DNA from: Nitrospirota bacterium
GTDB lineage: Bacteria; Nitrospirota; Nitrospiria; Nitrospirales; Nitrospiraceae
DNA length: 64,000 nucleotides
Direction of reading: 5' to 3'
Assembly: GCA_040757595.1 (NCBI GenBank)
Contig: JBFLWP010000003.1
Location: 1 to 64,000 of the forward strand
Under the pieces are notes generated by a model. That model was not told the DNA's origin and made no database searches. It was given only the letters and a program-made list of their open reading frames with translations. Shown piece by piece: positions 34,024-43,542 of the stretch. The translations under genes were made by a program, and so were the position numbers. Position 1 is the stretch's first letter, and every line of letters starts with the position of its first letter.

Positions 34024-34542
34024 ATGTGGAAATGGGACAAGGAAAAGGAAGCGAAACCATCGAGCGCGCCAACCGGTATTTCTCAAGAGGAGGGGGGAGA
34101 GATGGCGAATCAGGAAGCAGCAGCCGCCGGGGCCGAAGGGGGAGAGAACGTCATCGCGTTCGTCGGAAAGGGGGTTGAATTCAAGGGCGTCATCACCTAC
34201 GACGGCACGGTCCGGATCGACGGGCAGCTCGACGGGGAGATCCACACGGAAGGCATCTTGGTTGTGGGCGAGGAAGCGGTGATCACGGCCAAGGTCAGTG
34301 CCGGCACGATCATCAGCCGGGGGAAGATCACCGGCGACATCGTGGCCAAGGAAAAAATCAAGCTCATGTCCCCGGCGGTCCTGAACGGGTCCGTGAAGAC
34401 GCCCATGCTCTCGATGGAAGAGGGGGTCCTCTTCAACGGCAACATCGAAATGGCGCGGGCGGAAGTGCACGAGCTGCCGCGCGAGGCGGTCATGCGCGCG
34501 GTCAACGCTCCGCTGTCCAGCATCAAGCGGGTCACGGGATAA
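34024..34542 (+). CDS. Bactofilin (first of two)
   Basis: A 172-residue bactofilin, a polymer-forming cytoskeletal protein with a right-handed beta-helix core. After a charged N-terminal tail (WKWDKEKEAKPSSAP), the core reads VIAFVGKGVEFKGVITYDG, TVRIDGQLDGEIHTEG and so on with regular glycine spacing. ATG 34024 is chosen for GGGAGGAGGG upstream. A second bactofilin follows 120 bases later and parAB precedes, so a role in chromosome-pole organisation (as in Myxococcus BacNOP-ParAB) is a reasonable inference. Confidence 0.9.
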   Translation: MWKWDKEKEAKPSSAPTGISQEEGGEMANQEAAAAGAEGGENVIAFVGKGVEFKGVITYDGTVRIDGQLDGEIHTEGILVVGEEAVITAKVSAGTIISRGKITGDIVAKEKIKLMSPAVLNGSVKTPMLSMEEGVLFNGNIEMARAEVHELPREAVMRAVNAPLSSIKRVTG

Positions 34543-34662
34543 CGTGCTTGACGGGGCGATCGGTCCCGGCCCGGTTCGGGACTCCGCCCGGTGCGGCAGG
34601 CGGTTCGCTGCGGTTCACCGGAACGCTCTGGCCCCGCAGCGGCCAACCCGAGGAGACACCTT

Positions 34663-35115
34663 ATGTGGGGACTCAACGGTCAAAAGAAATCCTCCCTCGT
34701 GGAAGACGAAAACTTCACCTTCCTGGGCAAGGGGGTGGACTTCAAAGGGGTCGTCAATTTCGACGGGACGGTCCGGATCGACGGCCGCCTGGAAGGCGAG
34801 GTGCACACGAAGGGTACGCTCATCATCGGCGAGCATGCGGTCATCAAGGGGGTCGTCACCGCCGGCACCCTGATCTGCGGCGGGAAGATACAGGCCAACA
34901 TCACGGCGATTGAGAAGGTCCAGCTCCTCAAGACGGCGATCCTGATCGGCGACGTCCGCTCGCCTTCGTTCTCGATGGAGGAAGGCGCCCATTTCCAGGG
35001 CATGTGCGACATGGGCGTGGACAAGTGGGCGGATCAGGAGCGGGCGGCCGAGCGCGAAAACGTGCACGACCTGGTCGCCCACCGGGGCAAGGTTCGTCTA
35101 CAGGAAACTTCCTAG
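34663..35115 (+). CDS. Bactofilin (second of two)
   Basis: A 150-residue bactofilin resembling its neighbour: NFTFLGKGVDFKGVVNFDG, TVRIDGRLEGEVHTKGTLII and CGGKIQANITAIEKVQLL form the beta-helix rungs. It has a shorter N-terminal tail and a different, charged C-terminus (RGKVRLQETS). AGGAG precedes ATG 34663. The two copies probably arose by duplication and may co-polymerise. It ends 20 bases before mnmA. Confidence 0.9.
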   Translation: MWGLNGQKKSSLVEDENFTFLGKGVDFKGVVNFDGTVRIDGRLEGEVHTKGTLIIGEHAVIKGVVTAGTLICGGKIQANITAIEKVQLLKTAILIGDVRSPSFSMEEGAHFQGMCDMGVDKWADQERAAERENVHDLVAHRGKVRLQETS

Positions 35116-35135
35116 GTAACACGCCTCTTCATCTC

Positions 35136-36233
35136 ATGAGCAAGCCCACCGTCATGCTCGGGATGAGCGGCGGGGTGGACAGTTCCGTCGCCGCCGCGAT
35201 CCTCGTCGAGCGGGGCTACGACGTCCGCGGCGTCACGCTGCAGGTCTGGGAGCCCGAGGACGAGTCCGCCGCCGTCTCCAAGCGCTGGCAGGAGCGCGGC
35301 TGCTGCAAGATCGGCATCGCCCGGCACGTGGCCGCTCGGCTGGGGATCCCGTACGAAGTCGTGGACACGCGGAGCGCGTTCCGGACCGGCGTGATCGACG
35401 ACTTCCTGGCCGGCTACCTGGCCGGCAGCACGCCGAACCCCTGCGTGCGGTGCAATGAGCGCGTCAAGCTCCGGATGCTGCTGCAGCTCGCCGCGGAGCG
35501 TCACGTGGAATATGTTGCGACCGGCCACTACGCCCGAATCCTCCGGAGCGGAGGATTTCGCAGTCTCCGTCGCGCCTGCGACTCGCGCAAGGACCAGACC
35601 TATTTCCTCTATCGGCTCAGCCCGGCCTGGCTGCCGAGGCTGCTGTTTCCGGTGGGGGACATGCAGAAGTCGGAGGTCTGGACCAGGGCGGAGGCCCTGG
35701 GCCTGCCGGCCGACGAGCTGAAGGAGAGCCAAGAGATCTGCTTCGTCTCCCAGGGCAACTACCGAGCTTTCATCGAGGCTGAGGCGCCCGAAGCCAGGCG
35801 GCCGGGAAATTTTGTCGATCAAGAGGGCCGGGCCCTCGGGGAACACGAGGGGATCGCCTTCTACACGCCGGGCCAGCGGCGCGGGCTGGGCGTCGCCGCA
35901 GGCCGGCGCCTGTACGTTCAGCGGGTGGAGGCGGCGACCAACACGGTGGTCCTGGGTCCCGAGCAGAGCCTCCTCCAGTCCGCGTGCACGGTTGCGGACC
36001 TCAACCTGTTCGACGACGCCCTCCGCACGGGGCCGGTTCGGGCCGGGGTCAAGGTCCGCTACGCCACGCCGGCCGCGCCCGCGACGATCCAGCCAGGCGG
36101 AGACGGGACCGTCACCGTCCAGTTCGACGCTCCGCAGCGGGCCCTCAGCCCCGGCCAGTCGGCCGTGTTTTACGACGGCGACCGGGTTCTGGGCGGCGGC
36201 ATCATCCTGTACCTTTCTTCGCCTCCGCGATAA
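35136..36233 (+). CDS. mnmA: tRNA-specific 2-thiouridylase MnmA
   Basis: A 365-residue ATP-dependent thiolase that makes 2-thiouridine at the tRNA wobble base. The PP-loop is MLGMSGGVDSSVAAAIL; the catalytic cysteines sit in TPNPCVRCNERVKL and ESQEICFVSQGNYRAF. The C-terminal beta domain (YTPGQRRGLGVAAGRRLYV, DRVLGGGIILY) is complete. ATG 35136 is used; upstream codons belong to the bactofilin gene in another frame. With MnmE and MnmG in this region, the whole mnm5s2U wobble modification is nearly covered. Confidence 0.96.
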   Translation: MSKPTVMLGMSGGVDSSVAAAILVERGYDVRGVTLQVWEPEDESAAVSKRWQERGCCKIGIARHVAARLGIPYEVVDTRSAFRTGVIDDFLAGYLAGSTPNPCVRCNERVKLRMLLQLAAERHVEYVATGHYARILRSGGFRSLRRACDSRKDQTYFLYRLSPAWLPRLLFPVGDMQKSEVWTRAEALGLPADELKESQEICFVSQGNYRAFIEAEAPEARRPGNFVDQEGRALGEHEGIAFYTPGQRRGLGVAAGRRLYVQRVEAATNTVVLGPEQSLLQSACTVADLNLFDDALRTGPVRAGVKVRYATPAAPATIQPGGDGTVTVQFDAPQRALSPGQSAVFYDGDRVLGGGIILYLSSPPR

Positions 36234-36256
36234 CCTCCTTCCCCATATTCTCCGGC

Positions 36257-36286
36257 TTGACACGCGCCGCAGCCGGATGCTAGGCT
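36257..36286 (+). promoter_or_regulatory. Promoter for the atp operon, overlapping a terminator
   Basis: TTGACA (36257-36262) and TAGGCT (36281-36286) are 18 bases apart, identical boxes and spacing to those at 43513-43542 before the histidine kinase gene. The -10 box lies inside the terminator hairpin at 36262-36300. The atpH start is about 70 bases downstream. Confidence 0.5.
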
Positions 36287-36300
36287 GGCGCGTTTTTTTT
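36262..36300 (+). terminator. Intrinsic terminator after mnmA
   Basis: ACGCGCC (36262-36268) pairs with GGCGCGT (36287-36293), and AGCC with GGCT inside, followed by eight T residues (36293-36300). It should end transcription from the bactofilin-mnmA unit before the atp genes. Confidence 0.8.
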
Positions 36301-36356
36301 CGTGCCCACCCGCACGAGAATTTCCCTGTCCATCGCGGACTTCGCCGGTACAGACC

Positions 36357-36896
36357 GTGATCAAAAGTTCTGTCGCACGCCGGTACGCTAAAGCTCTGTT
36401 CGACTTGCTCGATCCCGCGGGCATTGGGTCCGCCCGGAGCGGCCTGACCGGACTGAGCGAGGCGCTCGAGGTGTCGCCCCAGTTGAAGCACGTCCTGGCC
36501 TCGCCGGCTTTCGGAGCCGAGGACAAGCAGGCCGTGCTCGCAGCGCTCGCGCGCAAGCTCAGCTGCCCGCCCGTGACCGAGCAGTTCCTCGCCCAACTGG
36601 TGAAGAAGAACCGCACCGGCCTGCTGCCGGAGATCGCCGACGCCTTCGCCGACTTGGCGGACCGGGCCAAGGGCACCGCCCGGGTGTCGGTCGCCTCGGC
36701 CAAGGCTCTGAGCGAGGCCGAGCGGACGCAGCTCCGCCAGCGCCTCAAGGAGCTGCTCAAGCGGGAAGTGGACCTGGAGTTCCACGCCGAGCCGGGCCTG
36801 CTGGCGGGCCTGCAGATCCGCATCGGGAGCACCGTCTACGACAGCACGGTGCGGAGCCGGCTCACGGCGATGCAGACCGTTCTGACCAAGGAGTAA
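36357..36896 (+). CDS. atpH: ATP synthase F1 subunit delta
   Basis: A 179-residue delta subunit linking F1 to the stalk (OSCP type). VARRYAKALFDLLDPAG is the typical start and KREVDLEFHAEPGLLAGLQIR the typical C-terminal segment (GLxGGhxhRhG in the family). GTG start. It is followed three bases later by atpA. No atpB, atpE or atpF precedes it: the upstream genes are mnmA and bactofilins. Confidence 0.93.
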   Translation: MIKSSVARRYAKALFDLLDPAGIGSARSGLTGLSEALEVSPQLKHVLASPAFGAEDKQAVLAALARKLSCPPVTEQFLAQLVKKNRTGLLPEIADAFADLADRAKGTARVSVASAKALSEAERTQLRQRLKELLKREVDLEFHAEPGLLAGLQIRIGSTVYDSTVRSRLTAMQTVLTKE

Positions 36897-36899
36897 GGC

Positions 36900-38417
36900 A
36901 TGCAGATCAAGGCGGAAGAGATCAGCTCGATCATCAAGGAAAAGATCAAGGGCTTCGACAAGCAGGTCGACGTCAATGAGATGGGCTCCGTCATCCAGGT
37001 CGGGGACGGCATCGCCAAGATCTACGGCCTGGAAGGGGCCATGGCGGGCGAGATGCTGGAGTTCCCCGGCAACGTGTATGGCATCACGCTCAACCTGGAG
37101 GAGGACAGCGTCGGCGCCGTGCTCATGGGCGAGGACACGGGCATCAAGGAAGGCGATCCGGTCAAGCGGACCGGCCGCATCGCCGAGGTGCCGGTCGGCG
37201 AGGCCATGGTCGGCCGCGTCGTCAACGCGATCGGCCAGCCGCTCGACGGCAAGGGCCCGATCAAGGCCACCGCGACGCGCCGGATCGAGGTGCGCGCCCC
37301 CGGCGTGGTGGACCGCCAGTCCGTGCGCGAGCCGCTCCAGACCGGCCTCAAGGCCATCGACGCGATGATCCCGATCGGCCGCGGCCAGCGCGAGTTGATC
37401 ATCGGCGACCGCCAGACCGGCAAGACCGCGATCGCCGTGGACACGATCATCAACCAGCGCGGGCAGGGCGTCTACTGCATCTACGTCGCGATCGGCCAGA
37501 AGCGCTCCACCGTGGCGCGGGTCATCAAGACCCTCGAAGAGAACCACGCGATGGACTACAGCATCGTGGTCTCGGCCACGGCGAGCGACGCCGCCTCGCT
37601 CCAGTACCTGGCCCCCTACGCGGGCGTCGCGATCGGCGAATACTTCCGCGACAACGGCAAGCACGCGCTGATCATCTACGACGACCTCTCCAAGCACGCC
37701 ACCGCCTACCGGCAGCTCTCGCTCCTGCTCCGCCGGCCGCCGGGCCGCGAGGCGTATCCGGGCGACGTCTTCTACCTGCACTCCCGGCTGCTGGAGCGCG
37801 CGGCCAAGCTCAGCGACCAGAAGGGCGGCGGGAGCCTCACGGCGCTCCCGGTCATCGAGACCCAGGCGGGCGACGTGTCGGCCTACATCCCGACGAACGT
37901 GATCTCGATCACCGACGGGCAGATCTACCTGGCGAGCGACCTCTTCTATTCGGGCATCCGGCCGGCGATCAACGTGGGCCTCTCCGTGTCGCGCGTCGGC
38001 GGGTCGGCCCAGATCAAGACCATGAAGCAGGTCGCGGGCACGCTGCGGCTGGACCTCGCCCAGTACCGCGAAATGGCCGCCTTCGCCCAGTTCGGGAGCG
38101 AGCTCGACAAGGCCACCCAGGCCCAGCTCAACCGGGGCGTCCGCATGGTGGAGCTCCTCAAGCAGGGACAGTACAGGCCGATGCCGGTGGCCGACCAGGT
38201 CATCTCGATTTTCGCCGGCACCCAGGGCTTCCTGGACGACGTGCCCGTGGACAAGGTCCGGCAGTTCGAGGAGGACCTGCTCCACTACGTGGCGCAGCAC
38301 CATCCGCAGCTCAAGGACGACGTCGTGAAGAAATCGAAGATCGACGAGGCGTTCGGCGGAGAGCTCAAGCGGGTCATCACCGAGTTCAAGCAGAAGATGG
38401 GGTACGGCGCCAAGTAG
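36900..38417 (+). CDS. atpA: ATP synthase F1 subunit alpha
   Basis: A 505-residue alpha subunit. It has the nucleotide-binding P-loop [15 protein letters not shown], the segment [19 protein letters not shown], and [20 protein letters not shown]. The start [19 protein letters not shown] is the usual amphipathic N-terminus. Length is normal. It is the second gene of atpHAGDC. Confidence 0.97.
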   Translation: MQIKAEEISSIIKEKIKGFDKQVDVNEMGSVIQVGDGIAKIYGLEGAMAGEMLEFPGNVYGITLNLEEDSVGAVLMGEDTGIKEGDPVKRTGRIAEVPVGEAMVGRVVNAIGQPLDGKGPIKATATRRIEVRAPGVVDRQSVREPLQTGLKAIDAMIPIGRGQRELIIGDRQTGKTAIAVDTIINQRGQGVYCIYVAIGQKRSTVARVIKTLEENHAMDYSIVVSATASDAASLQYLAPYAGVAIGEYFRDNGKHALIIYDDLSKHATAYRQLSLLLRRPPGREAYPGDVFYLHSRLLERAAKLSDQKGGGSLTALPVIETQAGDVSAYIPTNVISITDGQIYLASDLFYSGIRPAINVGLSVSRVGGSAQIKTMKQVAGTLRLDLAQYREMAAFAQFGSELDKATQAQLNRGVRMVELLKQGQYRPMPVADQVISIFAGTQGFLDDVPVDKVRQFEEDLLHYVAQHHPQLKDDVVKKSKIDEAFGGELKRVITEFKQKMGYGAK

Positions 38418-38429
38418 CGGCCAAGAGCG

Positions 38430-38456
38430 TATGGCTAATGGCTGATGGCTGAAGCG
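38430..38456. repeat. Short word repeat ATGGCTAATGGCTGATGGCT between atpA and atpG
   Basis: The words ATGGCT/GGCTGA are repeated three times head to tail. It looks like a single arm of the intergenic word elements without its complementary partner. Confidence 0.45.
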
Positions 38457-38470
38457 CAGAGAATTTAGGA

Positions 38471-39337
38471 ATGCCGAGCCTGCAATCGCTGCGGCGCAAG
38501 GTCGCCGCGGTCAAGAACACCCAGAAGATCACCAAGGCCATGAAGATGGTGGCCGCGGCCAAGCTCAAGCGGGCCCAGGACCGGATTCTGGCCGCGCGGC
38601 CCTACGGGCACAAGATGCGCGAGGTGATCGCGAACCTGAGCCAGCGGGTGAACCGCGCCGCGCACCCGCTGCTCCAGAAGCGGAAGCCGAAGATCGTGGA
38701 GGTGCTGGTCGTGACCAGCGACCGGGGGCTCTGCGGGGCCTTCAACGCGAACATCGTCCGCAAGGCCCTCGAGTTCATCCGCGAGACGGAGGCAGCCGGC
38801 CACAAGGTGAGCGTGAGCCTCGTGGGCCGGAAAGGGCGGGATTTCTTCCGCCGCCGCCCGTGGCCGGTCCGGCAGGAATGGACGGGCATTTTCGACCGGC
38901 TGACCTACGAGCACGGGCTCGACATCGGCCAGGACCTGATCGACCAGTTCACGAAGGCCACGTTCGACGAGCTCTACGTGATCTACAACGAGTTCAAGTC
39001 GGCCATCCAGCAGCGCGTCATCGTGGAGAAGCTCTTCCCGATCGACGTGCCGGAGGGCGCCGAAGCCGCTGCCTCCGGCGGGAGCTACGAGTACGAGCCG
39101 GACGAGGACGAGCTGCTCGCCGCCCTGCTGCCCAAGCATTTCGAGACCCAGGCGTTCCGCATCCTGCTGGAATCCTCCGCCGCCGAGCACGGGGCGCGGA
39201 TGGCCGCCATGGACGGGGCGACCCGCAACGCCGGCGAGCTGATCAAGAAGCTGACGCTCTATTACAACAAGACGCGCCAGGCCGCGATCACCAAGGAGCT
39301 GATGGACATCGTGGGCGGCGCGGAAGCGCTGAAATAG
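38471..39337 (+). CDS. atpG: ATP synthase F1 subunit gamma
   Basis: A 288-residue central rotor subunit. It begins PSLQSLRRKVAAVKNTQKIT and AMKMVAAAKLKRAQ, and has VVTSDRGLCGAFNANIV in the middle; the C-terminal helix reads NAGELIKKLTLYYNKTRQAA and ITKELMDIVGGAEAL. All match the family. It is spaced from atpA by 53 bases that contain the word repeat. Confidence 0.97.
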   Translation: MPSLQSLRRKVAAVKNTQKITKAMKMVAAAKLKRAQDRILAARPYGHKMREVIANLSQRVNRAAHPLLQKRKPKIVEVLVVTSDRGLCGAFNANIVRKALEFIRETEAAGHKVSVSLVGRKGRDFFRRRPWPVRQEWTGIFDRLTYEHGLDIGQDLIDQFTKATFDELYVIYNEFKSAIQQRVIVEKLFPIDVPEGAEAAASGGSYEYEPDEDELLAALLPKHFETQAFRILLESSAAEHGARMAAMDGATRNAGELIKKLTLYYNKTRQAAITKELMDIVGGAEALK

Positions 39338-39403
39338 GCAAGGGGCTAGAGGCGAGAGGCCAGAGGTAAGAAGTTCTGCCCCTTACCCCTTGCCCCTCGC
39401 CTT
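39338..39403. repeat. Intergenic inverted repeat between atpG and atpD, GAGGCGAG/GGGGCAAG words
   Basis: GCAAGGGGCTAGAGGCGAGA on the left faces TTACCCCTTGCCCCTCGCCTT (39383-39403) on the right as an imperfect stem of about 30 bp. Same word family as 29463-29552. Being inside the atp operon, it could affect processing or the relative yield of atpD. Confidence 0.6.
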
Positions 39404-39413
39404 GAGCGAGTGA

Positions 39414-40868
<1,455 letters not shown>

Positions 40869-40871
<3 letters not shown>

Positions 40872-40950
40872 CAGGTGACGCGTGACAGGTGACGGGTAAG
40901 AGGCACCGGCTCTTTTCAATTCGTCACGCATCACGAGTCACACGTCACGA
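40869..40950. repeat. Intergenic inverted repeat between atpD and atpC, GTGACAGGTGACG words
   Basis: The left arm is made of GTGACAGGTGACGCGTGACA and similar words, and the right arm of TCGTCACGCATCACGAGTCA and CACGTCACG. They are complementary in register over about 28 bases. The element is related in word style to 46817-46911. Confidence 0.6.
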
Positions 40951-40955
40951 AAACG

Positions 40956-41372
40956 ATGGCTGGCAAACTCCTCTTAGAAGTCGTCACGCCCGACAAGCTC
41001 CTGCTGAGCAAGCAGGTGGATGAGGTCATCGCCCCCGGCACCGAGGGCGAGTTCGGCGTCCTGCCCGGTCACTGCCATTTCCTGTCCACGCTGAAGATCG
41101 GCGAGCTGCGCTACCGGGTGGGCGACGCGACCGAGTACATGTCGGTCCTCTGGGGCTTCGCCGAGGTGACGCCGAAAAAGGTCACGATCCTGGCCGAGGT
41201 GGCCGAGAAGGCCGAGGACATTGACGTGGAGCGGGCCGCCGCCAAGGTCGCGGAGGCGGAGAAGCGTCTGGAGATGGGCGGCCTGCCGTCCGAGCTCAAA
41301 GAAGCCCAGATCAGCCTCGAAAAGGCCCGCCTCCGCCAGAAGCTCGCCGAACGCGCCCGCCGTCGTAAGTAA
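40956..41372 (+). CDS. atpC: ATP synthase F1 subunit epsilon
   Basis: A 138-residue epsilon subunit. LLEVVTPDKLLLSKQVDEVI and GTEGEFGVLPGHCHFLSTL form the N-terminal beta sandwich; the C-terminal helical hairpin holds ERAAAKVAEAEKRLE and ISLEKARLRQKLAERARRRK. It ends the atpHAGDC run. AtpC couples rotation and can inhibit ATP hydrolysis. Confidence 0.96.
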   Translation: MAGKLLLEVVTPDKLLLSKQVDEVIAPGTEGEFGVLPGHCHFLSTLKIGELRYRVGDATEYMSVLWGFAEVTPKKVTILAEVAEKAEDIDVERAAAKVAEAEKRLEMGGLPSELKEAQISLEKARLRQKLAERARRRK

Positions 41373-41391
41373 CGTTGCTCCCTCGCCTCTT

Positions 41392-41414
41392 GGGAGAGGG
41401 CCGGGGTGAGGGTG
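41392..41414 (+). repeat. Dispersed repeat GGGAGAGGG-CC-GGGGTGAGGGTG, copy A
   Basis: A 23-base word shared with 42970-42992 except for two bases. Similar sequences (GGGAGAGGGTTGGGGTGAGGG) are common intergenic repeats in many bacterial genomes. Confidence 0.6.
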
Positions 41415-41527
41415 CTCCTGAACCCAAAGCCGCTCTTGACGGGTCTCCAGCACGCGAGTACGATCGTAGCGTGCATCGGAGGCAGCGCGAGAACCTTGCG
41501 CGGTATGCTTGCGATGTCAGCAAGATC

Positions 41528-41674
41528 ATGGTGGCGGTCCCTGTACTCGGCAATGCTCTATCGGCCGGGTTTCCCATTCTGGCATTTTGGCTTGGCATGA
41601 CAGCCGCACTCGTTTTTCTTGTGCTGGGGCTGTTCCTGGACCGGGAGTCGGAGGCGACCCATGAGCAACCTTGA
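41528..41674 (+). CDS. Micro membrane protein, 48 residues, unknown
   Basis: The frame starting at ATG 41528 encodes a single hydrophobic span (FPILAFWLGMTAALVFLVLG), then LFLDRESEATHEQP. It overlaps the next micro-gene by 14 bases, and both have acidic or basic tails past one span. The ribosome binding site is weak (CAAGATC). It follows atpC after 155 bases containing a repeat. No family recognised; it could form a pair with the next gene. Confidence 0.45.
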   Translation: MVAVPVLGNALSAGFPILAFWLGMTAALVFLVLGLFLDRESEATHEQP

Positions 41675-41768
41675 AGTGTTCTTCCTGCTCATGATCGTGA
41701 TCGGCCTTATCGGGATCGGGCTGATTCTCCGCCACGACGCCAAGAAGTCTTCAGACAAGCGCGTCTGA
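41661..41768 (+). CDS. Micro membrane protein, 35 residues, unknown
   Basis: ATG 41661 is preceded by GGAGGC at good spacing. The product MSNLEVFFLLMIVIGLIGIG, then LILRHDAKKSSDKRV, is one hydrophobic span with a basic tail, an N-out/C-in topology by the positive-inside rule. It resembles in style the small accessory subunits of membrane oxidases but no such gene is near. Overlap with the preceding micro-gene suggests translational coupling. Confidence 0.5.
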   Translation: MSNLEVFFLLMIVIGLIGIGLILRHDAKKSSDKRV

Positions 41769-42286
41769 TCCTCCACTCCAGAGCGTAGCCCTCCGCTCCC
41801 ATAACTCTCGTCGCGACCATCCTTGAGATGATGCCTCGGCTGACCGGGCGAACACTCCGGAAGCCGCCACGATGCGGCTCTTGCTCTTCTGCCATTCACA
41901 CCGGTCATAGTTTCGCAGCGCTCAGGAAGACCAACGGAACCGCGCTGCTCTGCTCCCTTGGCTCTTGATTGACTCTTTCCCCGCAGAGGCGGCTCGCCTC
42001 CATGTTCATCCCGTCCAGCCCAGCCAAAGAGAGTATGGAAAGGCCGATCCGCTCCAAGACCCGGCCGCCTCACCATCTCGGCGGCGCGCACAAACGTGGC
42101 GCTCTTTATTCATCGCGCCGTGCGCCCCATCCGTTCCAGCCGAAAAAGAAAGAGTGGCGGGACAGGTCGCTGTGAAACCTGTCCCGCTGAGTTGCAGCGT
42201 CTGACCTCTTGACTCCCCACTCTCCTTCGAGTACCGTTTTCAAGGATTCCAATTCGGAACCATTTTGGTTGCTCCATGGAGGCAAC
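41769..42286. other. Non-coding, repeat-rich region before the second vapBC pair (518 bp)
   Basis: I see no credible gene. The region holds the word GATGCCTCGGCTGAC (41830-41844), the words GGCTGGACGGGATGAACATGG read on the minus strand near 42000, and a hairpin at 42157-42187. The same words occur in the same order at 42970-43282. They look like remains of a diverged repeated element. Confidence 0.6.
42136..42187. repeat. Repeat with hairpin GCGGGACAGGT/ACCTGTCCCGC, copy A
   Basis: CCAGCCGA is followed by A-rich sequence, then GCGGGACAGGT (42157-42167) and ACCTGTCCCGC (42177-42187), a perfect 11-bp stem with a 9-base loop. Copy B is at 43226-43282. Confidence 0.65.
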
Positions 42287-42529
42287 ATGGCGACGCTCAC
42301 CATCAAAAACATTTCCGATCGAGTGGTTAAACGTCTGAAGGCTCGTGCAGTGCAACATCATCGGAGCTTGAATTATGAGGTGATCGCCTGTCTGGAGGCG
42401 GCGGCTCAGGCGACGCCAATCGATCCTGACGCATTTCTAGCCCGCGTCCGGTCGATCCGACGGACACCGGCGAACTTCAAGTTGACCGACAAGACCCTGG
42501 CCCAACTCAAGACTGCGGGTCGCCCATGA
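42287..42529 (+). CDS. vapB: FitA/VapB-type ribbon-helix-helix antitoxin
   Basis: An 80-residue antitoxin. TLTIKNISDRVVKRLKARA and VQHHRSLNYEVIACLEAA are the strand and helices of FitA-type RHH proteins. ATG 42287 is chosen for GGAGG six bases upstream. Its stop overlaps the toxin start by four bases. It differs in type from the VapB at 594-794, so the two pairs are unlikely to cross-talk. Confidence 0.85.
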   Translation: MATLTIKNISDRVVKRLKARAVQHHRSLNYEVIACLEAAAQATPIDPDAFLARVRSIRRTPANFKLTDKTLAQLKTAGRP

Positions 42530-42927
42530 TCGTGGCCGACACCAACTTGTTGGTATACCTCTACGTCGAGGGACAACGAACCAGCCAGGCGGAGATCGCA
42601 TTGGCGAAAGACCCCCTGTGGGTGGCACCGCTCTTGTGGCGATCCGAGTTTCGAAATACGGTCACGGGGCTGGTGCGAAAGAAGGCCCTGGCTTTGGAAG
42701 ATGCGTTACGGATCGTGGATGACGCGGAGCGGGCCATGGCCGGGCGTGAGTACAGCGTTCTGTCCCACGACGTGCTCCAGCTTGCCGCCCGGTCCGGTTG
42801 CTCGGCCTATGATTGCGAATTCGTCGCGCTGGCTCAGGACTTGGGCATCCCGTTCGTGACGTCCGATCGGCAAGTGCTGGCGGCGTTTCCCACCACGACA
42901 GTATCCCTCGACCGGTTCACTGTCTAA
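42526..42927 (+). CDS. vapC: PIN-domain ribonuclease toxin (VapC family), second copy
   Basis: A 133-residue PIN toxin. MIVADTNLLVYLYVEG has the first aspartate at residue 5, PLLWRSEFRNTV the glutamate, and YDCEFVALAQ and VTSDRQVLAAFP the remaining acidic residues. It is only distantly like the first VapC (181-597). It is coupled to the FitA-like antitoxin and flanked on both sides by copies of a composite repeat. Confidence 0.88.
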   Translation: MIVADTNLLVYLYVEGQRTSQAEIALAKDPLWVAPLLWRSEFRNTVTGLVRKKALALEDALRIVDDAERAMAGREYSVLSHDVLQLAARSGCSAYDCEFVALAQDLGIPFVTSDRQVLAAFPTTTVSLDRFTV

Positions 42928-42969
42928 CGCGCCCGCCGCAAGTGATGCTGTCTCACCATCGCCCTTGAC

Positions 42970-42992
42970 GGGAGAGGGTTGGGGTGAGGGTG
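42970..42992 (+). repeat. Dispersed repeat GGGAGAGGG-TT-GGGGTGAGGGTG, copy B
   Basis: Matches copy A at 41392-41414 except for two central bases. Downstream words also match the copy A region. Confidence 0.6.
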
Positions 42993-43225
42993 CCTGTGCA
43001 GCTTGGCTCTCCGCTCCTGCCCTTCCGAACGATTCTCCCAAGATGCCTCGGCTGACGAAGGGCGGACGCCTCCGGCGTCAGCATGATGCGTTGCAGTCTC
43101 CTGGCTGGTCGGCACCGTACTGTTGGCCGGTCGCCTCAACGGAATAGAAGAACGGCGACCGGCACTGGGTTCCGCCTCCCACTGCCTCATTCCCGCCATG
43201 TTGAACGCCTCCGTGTCTATCCCTT

Positions 43226-43282
43226 CCAGCCGAGGCAAAGGCAAAAATGGTAGCGGGACAGGTCGCTATCAAACCTGTCCCG
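43226..43282. repeat. Repeat with hairpin CGGGACAGGT/ACCTGTCCCG, copy B
   Basis: CCAGCCGA with following A-rich bases, then CGGGACAGGT (43254-43263) and ACCTGTCCCG (43273-43282). The loop (CGCTATCAA) differs from copy A (CGCTGTGAA) by two bases. This is clear homology with 42136-42187. Confidence 0.65.
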
Positions 43283-43512
43283 TCTATTGCTACAGACGGA
43301 ACAGGACGAAATTTGAATGCGCATTGGATTCCAAGTAGACTTGCTTTCCAGTAGAGGGCTTAGGTCCCAAGATGCGCTGCACGGGTAGTCTGCGGCAGAT
43401 TTTCGTTAGACCGCGGTGGCGTGAGGGCCGCCCGGGAGGCTCGTAGCGGGTGAGATGACAAATCCGTTAGGGCGGAGGACGTTGCTGAGGCTGGCTGGGG
43501 CGGGGTCATCGC

Positions 43513-43542
43513 TTGACAGAACCGGCGGCGCCGCACTAGGCT
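43513..43542 (+). promoter_or_regulatory. Promoter of the PAS histidine kinase gene
   Basis: TTGACA (43513-43518) and TAGGCT (43537-43542) with an 18-base spacer, the same boxes as at 36257-36286. The kinase start codon is 17 bases after the -10 box, giving a very short leader. Confidence 0.55.

Noticed and set aside
35112-38303. 1063-codon open frame antisense to mnmA, atpH and atpA
   Set aside because: It lies fully opposite three well-supported genes; long antisense frames are expected in GC-rich DNA and its product is Arg/Leu/Asp-rich without domains.
41558-42091. 177-codon minus-strand frame over the repeat region before vapBC
   Set aside because: It crosses both micro-genes and repeat words; no domain and no good start.
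42924-43244. 106-codon minus-strand frame over the repeat region after vapBC
   Set aside because: It translates dispersed repeat words (HPHPNPLPS type) and lacks a ribosome binding site.
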